DNA from: Cristatella mucedo | Taxonomy: Eukaryota; Bryozoa; Phylactolaemata; Cristatellidae | NCBI GenBank assembly: GCA_009760855.2 | Contig: WPIO01000141.1 | Span: 680,001-744,000 of the forward strand | Length of the DNA stretch: 64,000 nucleotides | Reading direction: 5' to 3' | Part shown: positions 28,530-41,706 of the stretch, piece by piece | How positions within the stretch are numbered: position 1 is the stretch's first letter | Layout: every line of letters starts with the position of its first letter | Made by a program: the position numbers and the translations under genes | The notes under the pieces: model-generated | What the model saw: only the letters and a program-made list of their open reading frames with translations | What the model was told of the DNA's origin: nothing | Database searches by the model: none

Positions 28530-29605
28530 CCCATGGAATACGATATCACTTGTATGCTGACGATACTCAGCTGTATTTTTCATTCAAACCGTCGGAATCT
28601 GCTTCAGCAACTGAGAAACTGAATGCTTGCCTTGCCGACATTCGATCCTGGATGTCGGAAAACTTCTTGAAACTAAATGACGATAAAACTGGACTGCTGC
28701 TCATAGGATACCTATGCGTGTGGCTGGATTAAAAGGCTTTGCTCTTCTATTAGGTGATGCTGTTTGCAACCATTACCACGAGCGCGAAATTTAGGTGTCG
28801 TTTTTGACAGCTGCCTCAACTTAAAGGCTTCATTCAGAAGACTGTTTCTGCAGCTAGCCATCACGTCCGATCCCTATCCAAGATTAGGAGCTGTTTTCTA
28901 CAGTGGCTTGCAAAATTTTTAACTGGCTTCTTATTTCTGTCTCGGCTTGATTATTGCTGTAATTCTGTTTTGGCTGGGCTACCAAAGAAAGCAACGAGGC
29001 CACAGCAGTTGACTGTGAACATGGCTGCAAGGCCAGTCTTCAAGTCCCAGATGTTTGAGCACGTGTCTCCTTTGCTAAAAGAGCTATGATGGCTACCAGT
29101 TGAGCAACGGATACAGAGCAAAGTTCTTACGCTGACCCACATGGCCCGCCACGGCTTGGCTCCTTCGTACATAGCTGAACTGCTGCATCAGTTTCAGCCT
29201 GTTCGCACCCTCAGGTCCTGTGTGGACAATAAATTAGCTGTCCCATTCCTCAGCTTAAAGACAGTTGGCGACAAAAGCTTTAGCTCTGCAGGTCCTAGAC
29301 TGTGGAACTCGCTTCCACAATTCTTACGCAACGACAACTACTCTCCTGCTGCCGACTGTGGCTCATCCTTTTCAGCGGTCCTGAACTGCTACTTCCATGC
29401 TACTCACTACTTCAACTGCTCTCCTGACTTTGCTATGCTTCCCGCTTTCTCTTTGTTGCGTGAGACGAAGTCTGTTGGGTACCGAATGCGTACCGAAAGC
29501 CGCTTTGGTTGTGAGTGAGCTATACAAAACTCTCCTGCATAACACTTCATAGTCTTTACGGCTTTGTGGAGTTACAGACGAGATACATTACATACGAGCG
29601 CTCTG
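28530..29605 (+). mobile_element. LINE B copy, RT motif C to 3' end
   Basis: Starts near RT motif C ([12 protein letters not shown], 28548-28585), passes the SENFLKLNDDKT region, then is broken by several frameshifts. The last 125 codons (29141-29518) are open: MARHGLAPSYIAELLHQFQ, LWNSLPQFLRNDNY, SLLRETKSVG. It ends with the family hairpin and agatacattacat. A non-LTR element of L2 type, distinct from LINE A. Confidence 0.9.
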
Positions 29606-30049
29606 CGTTGCTGCCGTGTCCCTGCTATTGTTAGTATACCTATGTGCATTTGTGAAGCATCTACTGGTCGCTAGCCGATATAAAAAATTTAGATGTCATC
29701 AGTATTTGTCGCGCGTCGGCTGATACTAGCTGCGCTACGAGAGCGGTCTTTCGTGCTGGCGCTGCCGTCGTAGGTTGCCGTCGTATGAGTCGCTGCCGTC
29801 GTAGGGGGCGCAGCCGTCGTAGGGGGCGCAGCCGGTGGTGCGCGAAGATGCGCCTCGAAAAGGCCGCTTAAAACTGGTCGACCGCGGCCAAGTCACGCGG
29901 GGCAGTTTTGCAGAGGGATGCCCCTGATTGGCTGAGGGGGCCTCCGCTCTGATTGGCTGAGCTGCTTTGCAGCCATGTTCATCGCCTACTGCCGAGGCTT
30001 AATGACTTTCTTTCGGTAGCCTAGCCAAGACTGAAGTGCTGTAGTCCAG
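29606..30049. other. GC-rich spacer with a tandem repeat
   Basis: 29761-29835 holds four to five imperfect copies of a 14-18 bp unit, gcagccgtcgtagggggc. The left edge (about 29655-29740) shares blocks with 35230-35320 and 45650-45760 (see findings). No gene seen. Confidence 0.55.
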
Positions 30050-30395
30050 CCTAGACAGAACCAGTGAGCTAGTTAAATTTTTAGCAAGCTGCCACGGTAG
30101 ACGGTCCTTAATCTTAAATAGAGAGCGCGAAGACAAGAAGCAGTGTAAGTGGTTCTCTTAGGGGTGCTTTCAAACTGAGTCATCGCAGAGGATAGCACAA
30201 TTTCTGAGCTCGTACTTACAATCGCATTAAAATCGCATCTGAAATTAGAAGACAAAAGTCTTATAGTCCAGCCGCCCAATTCCATGAACTGTAAGTAGGA
30301 GTTGGGCTTAATCATCGTTTACTTTAAGAACATTGGCCGGCATTCGGATATCATGTCTGCAAGACAAGCATTCAGTTTATCAATCGCTGCACTCT
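30050..30395 (-). mobile_element. LINE B internal fragment
   Basis: Antisense: the agctagttaaattttt region and the segment around aacattggccggcattcggat, which matches 51780-51880 of another LINE B copy. Equivalent to the region just downstream of RT motif C. Confidence 0.65.
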
Positions 30396-30399
30396 ATGA

Positions 30400-30444
30400 A
30401 TGATGCATGATGCATGATGCATGATGGACGGATGATGGATCATC
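30400..30444. repeat. Short TGATGCA tandem repeat
   Basis: Three 7 bp units followed by imperfect GATGGA units, at the junction between a LINE B fragment and a LINE A copy. Confidence 0.8.
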
Positions 30445-30447
30445 AAT

Positions 30448-31640
30448 GCGGATGACGCTCAGTTGTACCGTTACTTTGATCCCTCCCAGCCTTCGAGCAC
30501 CTCGAATTCTCTCAACTTACTTGCTGCATGTATTGATGACATCCGAACATGGATGGCAGCAAATTTTCTTATGCTAAACGATGACAAAACTAACTTACTA
30601 GTTACGGGAAAACCCTGTGTGATTCAGATATTGGATAAGCTGACGCTCAAAATTGGCTTTGCCAGCATATACCCGGTTGAATCAGCTCAAAATCTGGGTA
30701 TCATGTTCCGAAGTGACCTCTCGTTAGACGACCACATCAGCTCCACAGGCAAGTCGGCCTACTTTCAGCTACATAAGATTGCTAAAATTCGGACTTGTTT
30801 AGATAAGGATACCTCGGCTAAGTTGGTCCATGCATTTGTGACATCTCGTCTTGACTTCTGTAACTCACTGCTTGCTGGCCTACCGGCAGGTGCAATCAGG
30901 TGATTACAGTTGGTGCAAAACTCCACAGCTAGGCTTGTCTGTCGTGAGCGTCGCAGTTGCCACATCACACCACCTCTCGCCGACCTGTACTGGCTACCAT
31001 TTAAGCCACAGATCGACTTCAACGTTTTGTCGCTCACTTTTAGGTCACTTCATTCTTCGGTTCCAGCCTATCTATCAGATCTACTCACCCACCACCAGGC
31101 CAGGCATCACTTTTCGGAATCCAACAGTTTACCTATACCTCGTACAAACCTTAAATCCTATGGTGACCGTGCATTTAGTTTGCATGATCCCAAAGCCTGG
31201 AACTTACTTCCGACTTGAGTCATAAAATCCCCTGACTTGACCACATTTAAAAAGAACTTAAAAACACACCTATTTAGGACTCCATTAATGGGTCCCTCTG
31301 ATTCATCCTTGATGTGCTTATGCGTGCTGATACTGTGCATGCTGCCACTAACCACACCTGCATACAGACCCTGACCCGGAAAGCATTTAGTGGGCCCCTG
31401 TGATTCGTCCTGCATGTGCTTATGCGTGCAGGCACTGTGTATGCTACCACTAACCACATTGCATGCTGACACCTGTGTATGTCACCCTTAACCATGTTAT
31501 TCATGTTGTTTATCAAGCATGATATTACTCGCCATTCAATCGCGTTTCCCCTTGCAGCAAATGCAAAGCGCCTAGAAAGAGATTGAGTTCTCTGAGAGCG
31601 TTTTTCAAGGGCAGTATAATTATTATTATGATTATAAAAA
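30448..31640 (+). mobile_element. LINE A copy from RT motif C to tail
   Basis: Begins at the motif C aspartates (gatgacgctcagttgtacc) and is open from 30463 to 30903 (FDPSQPSSTSNSLN to GAIR), then has a stop and frameshifts. The 3' UTR contains a partial tandem duplication: the block starting catt(t)a(a/g)tgggtcc...gattcgtcc occurs at about 31286 and again at about 31386. It ends in an ATTATT tail. Confidence 0.9.
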
Positions 31641-31665
31641 AATTCCTGCTCAGTTTTTCCATATC

Positions 31666-31776
<111 letters not shown>

Positions 31777-31811
31777 TAAGATGCTCGCCCCGACCATAAT
31801 ACCACAATCCT

Positions 31812-31975
31812 GGCTACATTGGTATCACGCAGTGGCTTAGGTGTTCGCCTTGAACCATATGTTCAATGTAATTTAATTTGACGACCGAGATAGTGTGCTC
31901 GAGCCCCGAGGCATATGTGAAGTTTCCTAATAGAGATTTCGTTCTCTTAGGGTGCTTTACAAATGAATTATGTAT
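31812..31975 (+). mobile_element. SINE C copy
   Basis: Sense: ggcttaggtgttcgcc, gtgctcgagccccgagg (box B), catatgtgaag, agagatttcgttctcttagg and gctttacaaatg. The middle is diverged. Confidence 0.65.
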
Positions 31976-31984
31976 TAAATGAAC

Positions 31985-32200
31985 TATATATGACAGAATT
32001 TAGTGGGTCCCTGTGATTCGTCCTTTACGTGCTTATACGTGCGGACACTGTGCATGTCAACCCTAATCATGTTTATCAAGCATGATACCACTCACCATTC
32101 GATCGTGTTTCCTTTGCAGCGTATGTAAAGCGCCTAGAAAGAGATTGAGTTCTCTGAAGGTGCTTTAGCAAGTGTATTGTTATTCTTATTATTATTATGC
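31985..32200 (+). mobile_element. LINE A 3' UTR fragment
   Basis: From atatgacagaatttagtggg through the 3' UTR (one gcatgctgac block missing), hairpin and ATT tail. Confidence 0.85.
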
Positions 32201-32804
32201 TTACATTCTTTGCTATGAGTCACAATTGCAATGGCTAGTAGAGGGTCATAGCGGTTTAGAAACTTGAAAAATAGTCTACAGATACCGGATTTGAAGTCAG
32301 GTCTGACTCAGGTTGGATATCCCTGCAATTCGAGTCCTGCAGCGGACGACCTTCGGGCCCCGCATTTTTAAATAAACCGATGTCCTCTAATCATCGTCGA
32401 GTGTGCGAGTAGCGGCTGAAATTAGTGCCTGAGTAATTGAGTAATGTGAGGCATGGCAATTTATTGTAACCATTGCTCAGCCGGTAGAAGCAGCAGCAGA
32501 GTGGCCGATGGAGTGAGCATCAAAGACCGGAAGTGACGTGCAAATGCTAGTGTTTACGATGGTTGTATTAATAACTGGACGGCAAGCAATGCACAGTCCA
32601 GGATGGGAAAGATACATATATGGTAAAGCGCAAACATCCGGACTTGGCAGCAAGATGGCTTTTTTCTAACGGATACGGCAGTTAAACCTGCTCGCCGCTG
32701 GGCTGCAGCCGCTGTCGTGGTCGCTTCACAAGCAGACCGATTACTAGGTTGAATGCCGAATTGAACCTTCTTAGATTCTTCTTCTTCTTCGACACAATTG
32801 TGTT
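32201..32804. other. Unassigned spacer
   Basis: A segment at 32310-32350 (aattcgagtcctgcagcgg) resembles a tRNA T-arm and may be a SINE relic. Otherwise nothing recognised. Confidence 0.4.
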
Positions 32805-33165
32805 ATGTAATTTATATCCGTATGTGACCCCATGAAGCCATAAAGAATAAGTGGGTGTTACGCAGGAGAGTTTGGCTTAGCACACTCACAGCCAAAGCGG
32901 CTTTCGGTACGCATTCGGTAGCCAACACAGACTTCATCTCACGCAACAAAGAGAAAGTGGGAAGCATGGCAGAGTCAGGAGAGCAGTTGAAGTAGTGAGT
33001 AGCATGGAAGTAGCAGTTCAAGACCGCTGAAAAGAATGAGCCATGGTCGGCAGTAGGAGAATAGTTGTCGTTGCGTAAGAATTGTGGAAGCGAGTTCCAC
33101 AGTCTAGGACCTGCAGAGCTAAAGCTTCTGTCGCCAACGGTCTTTAAGCGGAAGAATGGAACCGA
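32805..33165 (-). mobile_element. LINE B 3' end
   Basis: Antisense copy with taagtgggtgttacgcaggag, gtagccaacacagacttcat, cagagtcaggagagcagttg and aattgtggaagcgagttccac, ending inside the coding region at gcggaagaatggaacc. Confidence 0.9.
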
Positions 33166-34149
33166 TCACCAGCGAACGGGCAGATAAGCTACTGATATAC
33201 TGCTGAATCTTCGACGGTTGATTCACAGCTGCTGTGACCTGTGTACCCTGTGACGGTCGTTCCTTAGAACGGCTGTCGCCTCGATCGGATTCAGGGCTCC
33301 GAGCAACGGCCCAAGCTGGACGCGAATAGTTTCACTACCCGCGGCCTATAAATTTTGCTCGCTCCGCATTTTTACTGGTTTTCTCGTGAGCACGGCTGAA
33401 ATCTCTCATAATCTCACGCACGCTCGTTCAGTCATTCTCAGATTGCCTAGTGCAGCTCGGCGGCAGACAAAATAATCCAATATCCGCCTCGGCATTTTGC
33501 CCTTTGTAAGCCTAGCGCGTCACCGTATGATACGCTCTCGTGCGGTAACTGCCGACAGCAACCGCCACAATGGCTGCAGCTCTGCACCCGCGCACAATTT
33601 AAATATGCGCATATATTTGCATATATTCGGGCAGTACGAGGAGAGGAGGCTCGACCGCGTGTAGAAATTAATCGGAGCAGAATCACTACCGAGTCCAATT
33701 TATGATGATGCGGGTGAGACCTTTTGCCTAGTACTTGCAGTTCCGCAAGGATACACTTCAGCTCCTTTAGTAATAGGGACGCGAGCTGCTGAGCTAATGC
33801 TTTTCTGGAAGCCCTTGGTTAAATAAATGCAGTGCTCGCTGCAGCTCTGGACGCTCTCGGTTAAATTGATAATTTCTCGTGCAATGGCGTTCCGGTGCTT
33901 GGAATACTAATCTCATGCTAGGATGAGATCGCTTCAGGCGTCGATTAAGGTGGCACTACGGCTAAAGTTTTTTTTTGTCTACAGCCTTGTACAGTGCTGA
34001 CGACTAGAACGTACGAATAGCAGAAAGTTCTGGAGATATTTTTGAAGTCCAGCTCGTTGGTGGGATGGCTACTGGCGCGGAAGATAAAGTCACGGCAGCC
34101 ACAGCGACTTCAAAGAGACAACCTGAAAATCCTCACTAGAAAGTATGTC
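33166..34149. other. Unassigned spacer
   Basis: About 980 bp with no recognised gene or repeat. A TATAAATT at 33349-33356 has no open reading frame of note beyond it. Confidence 0.45.
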
Positions 34150-34195
34150 AATGCGGTTAGTGGTAGTATGTACAGTGTAGGCGTGCATAAGCACG
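34150..34195 (-). mobile_element. LINE A 3' UTR scrap
   Basis: Antisense gcggttagtggtagtatg and gcgtgcataagcac, as in the middle of the LINE A 3' UTR. Confidence 0.5.
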
Positions 34196-34334
34196 CTTAC
34201 ACTATTACTAATTATTATTACCGGTATCGCGATGTCCCATAACCGCAACGTTTAACTACTGTTAAATATTTCTAAACAAAATTGAATCTAAAATGCTCAC
34301 AGATAAATTCCCTCTTTATTCTGTTAGTTTAATA

Positions 34335-34655
34335 AATCTCCTTCTGTAACTCCACAATGCTCGAAAGACTGTGTGGATGTTACACTGGAGAGTTTCGTAC
34401 AGCACAAACACAGCCTAAGCGGCTTTCGGTAAGAATTCAGTAGTCAACAGACTTCATCTCCCACAATAAAGAGAAAGTAAAAGGATAGCTGAGTCAGGAG
34501 AGCAGTTCAGATAGTGAGTACGTTGGAAGTAGCAGCTCAGGACTGCTGGAAAGGATGTGCCGTTGTAGGCAGCAGGAGAGTAGATGTCGTTACATAAGAA
34601 TTGTGAAAGTGAGTTACAGTTCTAGAACCTGCAGAGCAAAAGCTTCTAGAAATAG
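34335..34655 (-). mobile_element. LINE B 3' end
   Basis: Antisense: ctgtaactccacaatgctcg, gtggatgttacactggagag, aagcggctttcggtaag, aataaagagaaagtaaaag and cagcaggagagtagatg, ending near tagaacctgcagagc. Confidence 0.85.
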
Positions 34656-35434
34656 ACAGTGTTACAATTCACTGCTTTGCTTTAAGTCAAGATCTGGCTG
34701 AACTGTGGATTGGTAAAACCAAGAAATGCTGGAGCATTGAGTGGCCAGAGCTTCGAATACTTGGCTAAATAGTGACGTCCTCGTGTGGCTGAATCCACAG
34801 CCAGCACTGCATTTATTTAAGTGAGGGCGTCCGGCACTACAGCGAGCGCTGCTTTAATTCGCGGCCGAGTACGGCCTTTATTTAAGTAGGAGTCAGTGTA
34901 GTGGCGGCTGCTCGAGCTAAACCAGCCGAATCACGGCGGTAAGCTGTTATTCACAATTGCGAGATTATGCGAGGATTTATCGCGAGGCCGTATAAAAATC
35001 CGGTGCCCTGAGATAGGGGGCACCCTGAGTATTCGAGGCACAGTCAGTATTCGAGACTCGGGGCATTGGCATTGGAGCTGCCGTTCACTCTGGGCCACCA
35101 TTTCATTAGAGTGCGTCTGTAAAAAAAAAAACGTCCGTTGGTGTTACACGCATTCGTCTTCGTGATGGACACGGCCGTGACATGCTAAGGTGGGAGCGCG
35201 CACTCGTCGTTGATGCCGTGTTTCCGATACTGACGTCCTACTTGCGTGCATCGGTGCAGCACCTACAAGTAGCTAGCCTTGCTACAAGGTTCAGGAGTCG
35301 CTAGCACTCGTCACGCATCGGCTAAGAGACCAGCACCCTTTACGGCTGAGACGATTACATCATTATGAGCGCTGCGTTTGAGGCCGGGTTCTAACCGGAC
35401 GCGAAAACCGAACAGCACATTTTTAACAACACCC
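34656..35434. other. Unassigned spacer, possible old LTR
   Basis: A TATAAAAA at 34989-34996 in a GC-rich setting, an A11 run at 35120-35130 and tgttacacg near 35143 hint at a promoter or an LTR, but I cannot define ends or a second copy. A block at 35250-35330 recurs near 45670. Confidence 0.35.
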
Positions 35435-35530
35435 GTGTAATGTAATGTATCTCCGTCTGTAACTCCACAAAGTCATAAAGACGATGTGGGTGTTACGCAG
35501 GAGAGTTTTGCATAGCGCACTCACAGCCCC
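35435..35530 (-). mobile_element. LINE B terminal 3' fragment
   Basis: Antisense: gtaatgtatctccgtctgta, tccacaaagtcataaagac and gggtgttacgcaggagag, up to gcgcactcacagcc. Only the last ~90 bp of the element. Confidence 0.85.
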
Positions 35531-36712
<1,182 letters not shown>

Positions 36713-36842
36713 GAGCGCTGGTTTGGCCCAGTGATTAAGGTGCTCGCCCCGACCGAGGTCTGGCCGAGGTCGTTAGCACGAGCCCCGCGGCTTATGTGAA
36801 GCCCCAAAGAGATATTAAGTTCTCTTCGGGCACTAAACAAAA
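36713..36842 (+). mobile_element. SINE C copy
   Basis: Sense: gctggtttggcccagtgatt, aaggtgctcgccccgaccg, gaggtcgttagcacgagccc (box B altered), gcttatgtgaagcc and agatattaagttctcttcgg. Confidence 0.85.
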
Positions 36843-36854
36843 CTTGATGAGCCG

Positions 36855-39410
36855 TGATAATAATAATAATACACTAGATAAAGCATCCTCAGAGAACTCG
36901 ATCTCTTTCAGGGCGCTTTACATTTGCTGCACAGGAAACACGACCAAATGGTAACAGGCTTGATAAACAACAGGAATAACATGGTTAGGGCTAATTTAGG
37001 TTAATAACATAGTTAGTTAATAACATGCACAGGGTCAGCATGCAAATGTGGTTAGTGGCAGCATGCAACAGTGTCAACGCAAATAAGCACATAAAGCACG
37101 AATCGTGAGGACCCACTAAATGCTGTCATAAATAGGTGCGTTTTTAATTTAATTTGTAATGTTGTCAAGTCAGGGTATGTCGTGACGCAAGTTGGGAATG
37201 AGTTCTAGGCTTTGGGAGCATCCGAACTACGCTTGGCAATCACATTGGCAAGAGGGAGAGTATAAACCGTGAAAAGAACCCGACCTAGCACGGAGCCCTG
37301 AGGTACTCCATATTTCAGAGATACCTCAGATGATCATTGTCCATTCACGTCAATACTCTGGAGTCTCCCGCTGAGATAAGACCCGAACCATTGCAGAGCA
37401 GTGCCAGTGATGCCCAGACGAGATGAGAGGCACTCTAGAATAACTTTGTGATCGATAGTATTAAAAGCTGCCGAAAGATCGAGCAAAACAAGTAGAGATA
37501 CTCTACCCATGTCTGCATTCCTAAGTAGGTCGTTGTATACCCGAAGCAATGCTGACTCTTTGGAGTGATTAGCTCTAAAACCAGACTGAAACTTACTAGA
37601 AAGGTTTGAAGTTTCACTATATGAGTTTAGCCACGACTCGTTCAAGTGTCTTTGATAGGAATAGTAGAAGGGAGACTGGGCGGTAGTTGCTCAAGTTCTC
37701 TTGGTCTAGTGTCGCATTCTTGAGAAGTGGCCTGACTACAGCTTTTTGAAAGGTGATGGGACATGACCTGAGGCTAAGGACGTATTAATGACGTTAGTTA
37801 TGCATGGCAGCAGCAGATCAATGCAACGTAGGAGCAGGACAGTGGGAATAGGGTCTAAAGAACTTGTTGTCTTCTTTGATTGAGATATGAACTTCAGGAC
37901 GAGATCACTGGTGACCTGCTTAAATGTAAAGATTGAGGTGCTGCACGGAATCGAGGGACAGCATTCTAGGGTGGATGCTGCCATCGCGGGGGTAGACTCC
38001 CTGATCTTGTCCATCTTCTGGACAAAGAATCGAGAAATGCGATCGGCTAGATCTTCACAAGGATCACCAGGTAAGGAGCTAATCTGGGAGCGGTTGAGGA
38101 GACTTGTGATTGTCGACATCAGCATTTTTGGATTGTGCATCTGTGAGTCGACAATGCTTTTATTAAAGCTAGACTTGGCCTTTGCTAGGATCGATTGGTA
38201 TGACCTACAGTAGTCCTCGTATGCCTGTCGATGGACAGTCAGTCCTGATCTTGTGTGTGCTTTGTTAAGCTTGTACTTAATAGACCTAGCTAGTTTACTG
38301 TCTGTGGTAAACCATAGGCCGTCTGGGCAAGGGCGCACAGTGCGCTTTGTCAGAGGCGCAAACTCGTCGAGCGTGTCAGCTAGTGTCGTGTTGTAGCTAT
38401 CTATCAATGACGACAGATCTGAGGGGGACTGAGCGAAGCAGATATTCTCGCACGGACAGCATTGAGGTCAGGGGTCTTGAGATTTTGCAATTCAAACGCG
38501 TATTTAGAGAAGGAGGTGGAGGGCACACTTTATAGACTGAATGAGATCTACATATGGTCAAATAAGCAGGATTTGGTAATAACTGGTGATGACAAAGTGA
38601 AGTTGTATGAGAAAACTTAGCCGAGTTTGTGGTACTTGATGTGAGTAGGGCCATGCACATGAGCCACGAGAGACAATGCACAAAATTCAGTGCTGAAGGC
38701 ATCCAGGTAAGTTATCAAAGTGAATTTTGAAATCACCCATAACGACGAAGGATCGATTTCTTCAGAAAACTGAGATACAGGAGGATTTGGTACCTGGTGG
38801 GCGATAGACTACTGCCACCATCGGTAGCTTTTTTCGGGTGAAATCAAGACAATCGATTCAAAAACTGCTTCGAGGGTACTGCAAATGGCTCGAAGTTGAC
38901 TGTCGAGCGCTATATAACAGCAACTCTACCTCCAGTTTTCATTGATCTAGGGGTGTGAAAGAACGAGAAACCAGTTGGGGTTGCATCTTTAATTGTCGGA
39001 CAGTTTATCGAGTTTCAGTTCGGGCGAGCAGGTCGAGACCATTTTTAGAAATAAGGTCGCTTATTATCAGAGGTTTATTGCACATTGAGTGAGGATTCCA
39101 AAGGCAAACGCTCAGTTGGGCCGCCGGAGTTATAACAGGCCGATGACCACTAAGTGAGAAGATCACGGCGATGTGCACAGCATGTGATCCATCACAGCAT
39201 GTGGAGGAGCGCGCTGAGCGGTTTTCGACAATGCTAGGAATAAAAAACGAGCGGTTACTCAGCTCGCAGTTCTCGTCAAATGAGTAATAAGTAATAAGTA
39301 ATAATAATAATAACAAGTAATAATATCTAAGCTGGCGGCTCCGGCCACTGCGGCGACTCCAGGACTGCTTTCTTTTGTTATATACGCATAATTCACGAAT
39401 CAACAATCAT
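36855..39410 (-). mobile_element. LINE A, longest 5' extent, internally deleted
   Basis: Antisense copy reaching the endonuclease domain. In element order: endonuclease start LSVCLWNPHSMCNKPL and LDLLARTETR (39110-39005), degraded endonuclease, the linker and RT start as a 223-codon frame (38407-37736) ending near [12 protein letters not shown] motif A LLVLLDLSAAFNTIDHKVIL (37510-37450), then a jump from the GSVLG region (about 37260) to the SYAP part of the C-terminus (about 37225), 3' UTR and tail. The deletion removes RT motif C and the thumb. It shows LINE A encodes an AP-type endonuclease as well as RT. Confidence 0.88.
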
Positions 39411-39748
39411 CAACTTAACAGCAGCATTAACATCTAGGAGCGCATTTGATCGCACGATGATGAAGTGATAGTAGCTGTGCATAATAATAATGCTGATCAT
39501 AACTAACAGGCAGGTCAAAAGCCGGCGCCGGCGTCGGAGCCCCAGCAGCCCGAAGCGATAAGCGTTTAGATATCCGTAGGCACGTATTTTTTACGCGCTA
39601 CGGTCAGATCACAATCAGAATAACTTTAAATAGGTCTTAGTGGTATCGTTTCCGTATATGATGTTCGCAAGAACTTCGACTTTCGGAAGAATTCTGAAAC
39701 GAACAAGGAACGAGGGTTTTCGCGCTCTATGTCGAGAGGTGAGAATGT
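39411..39748. other. Unassigned spacer
   Basis: No gene or repeat recognised; it may include further 5' LINE A sequence that I cannot align. Confidence 0.4.
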
Positions 39749-39915
39749 GATGGCTCACAAGGTAAGGTGGTTGCTTTTCCCGACCTCGGTCCCGAGTTCG
39801 TGGGGTTCGAATCCTGTGTTGAGTGATTCTTTATCTCGCTGCAAGCGGTGGTGATAGCCGTAAAGGCTCTTCCGGTACTATTTACAGAAGCCTGTTCAAT
39901 CAGCTAGTATTTATC
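39749..39915 (+). mobile_element. SINE S1 copy
   Basis: gatggctcacaaggtaaggtgg (box A), ggttcgaatcc (box B with an extra G before it), caagcggtggtgatagcc, aggctcttccggtac and cagctagtatttat. Diverged near the tRNA-unrelated middle. Confidence 0.85.
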
Positions 39916-41374
39916 TAATATATGCTTAAATGAATTCTTATATTCTCTTCTAATTTTGCATGTCAGTAAGTGTCGACGAAAGGCTAACAAGTGCATCGGC
40001 AATCGCAGTGCTCCCAAGCACATTGAAAATGGATAATGTACATATTGACTTCATGCGGTTGGCATACCGACCTAATAGGGCAAAGATTCCAAGTGGCGTC
40101 TACGAAACTTCATCCACTCCACTGCGAGCAGGTGAAGTTTCTTAAAGACCACTTCCCATCTCTGCCCGTTTTCAGTGGAGCCACTTCGAATCGGCAGCTA
40201 CTTGTCACGCATTGCATCGATTTCGGCGATTGACGCGCGTGCTATAGCGACTATAGCTCCTATATACGACCTTCTAGGATTACATTTTCTATACGTATGC
40301 ATTCAATTCTTTTCGATTTTCTCTAATAAGGTCTTGCCGTTTGCTCTGGTGGCCTGCAGAATATGCAGAAGCGCTGAATCGTCGTACCATTTAGAGTAGA
40401 TAGCACTGCGAGCTTCAATGCTTTCTGCCCATTGCATTCAGATAGCGAGGAGGAGGCATCGGAAGGGAAGTCAGTTACGACGCTAGGCAGAGGGATAGAC
40501 CGGGGAGGGAACAGAAAAAGTGATAAGGCTATTTATGGGCTCCTGAAGGTTCTGTGAAGTTCATAAATTTCAGGAAGATTCACCAGTCATTGAAATATTT
40601 CCGAAGGTTGTAGAAGCTTCTCACGAAATCGAACGTGTGCATCTGAGGGACGAAATAACACCACGGTCGTCATTTGGGATGGGTGAAATGCTTATAACAG
40701 TAATCCATTTTTATGCGCCTTGAGAGAATTAAAGGGCATCGCTAGACTAATCCAATGGGAAGCGGGAAATGACTCGACAGAGGGCAAATAACAGTCTTGA
40801 CCGCGCCGTACCAATTCTTGCTCAATCATTTAGGAAGACTAAAACAAGCTAACTTCGTGAAATTGGGCCCACATTTCTGCCCAATTCTTCCGGGTATTCT
40901 GGGCAAGCCAGTGTCGGCCTGTGCTACTCATGAACCGCTTCCTAATGTTTGCCGACCAGTCAGCTTCGGCCTAAAATTGTATGCGAATTTCTGCATTGCT
41001 CTGGTCCCGCTAATTTTTTTACCCGAATGGCGTGGTTATTTTCTGCTATACAATTCGAACGTGGACCTACCGACTGAACATTTTGAGGGGGGGGTAATTC
41101 GTTGTCAGATTCTGGCTGTGTAATCGAACCCAACCAAAAAGTTCCTTTTGAGCGCTCGTCGGTAAAATACACTGTAAATCACACTAAAAATACACATAAT
41201 AAAAGAAAATTAAGTAACAAAACAGACTAGCTCGCTGCTAGAGGAAAGGAAAGAATTTTCAGGGCCGTCAAGCAGAATAAAACTTTTAGTTGTGGCGAAA
41301 AAATGTGAAACTGATTTAACTCCACCTGTTAGAACCAGCGAGAAAAAAGGATCTGTCACCTACACTCTGTCACT
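39916..41374. other. Unassigned spacer
   Basis: About 1.45 kb without a recognised gene. The open frames at 39960-40145 and 40797-41123 have no domain signature and no splice support. Confidence 0.45.
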
Positions 41375-41516
41375 TGGGCGTATCATTTACGTACTTATGC
41401 GTGCTGACACTGTTGCATGCTGCCACTTACCACACTTGCATTCTGACCCCGTGCATGTCACCCCTAACCATGTTATTCATGTTGTTTATCGAGCATGCTA
41501 CCACTAACCATTCGAT

Positions 41517-41658
41517 AAAAAAATATAATACATTTATATAGCGCCCCAAGAGAACTAAATCTCTATTCAGGCGCTTCACATATGCCTCGGGGCTCGAGCC
41601 CACGACCTCAGCCAGACCTTGGTCGGGGCGAGCACCTTATCCGCTGGACCAAACCAGC
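41517..41658 (-). mobile_element. SINE C, intact copy with target duplication
   Basis: Antisense, 142 bp, flanked by TCGAT (41512-41516 and 41659-41663). Read in sense it has ggtccagcggataaggtgc (box A region), a segment around ccaaggtctgg, gtgggctcgagcccc (box B region), catatgtgaagcgcc and agagatttagttctcttgg, then an AT-rich end. The head is tRNA-like; the last ~45 bp matches the LINE A tail hairpin. Confidence 0.92.
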
Positions 41659-41706
41659 TCGATCGTGTTTCCTTTGCAGAAAATGTAAAGCACCTAGAAA
41701 AAGATT

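Noticed and set aside
34770-35150. Solo LTR with TATAAAA promoter
   Set aside because: No second copy, no matching ends and no target duplication could be seen.
37887-38213. 108-codon + strand open frame
   Set aside because: Shadow of the LINE A ORF2 linker and RT start encoded on the - strand.
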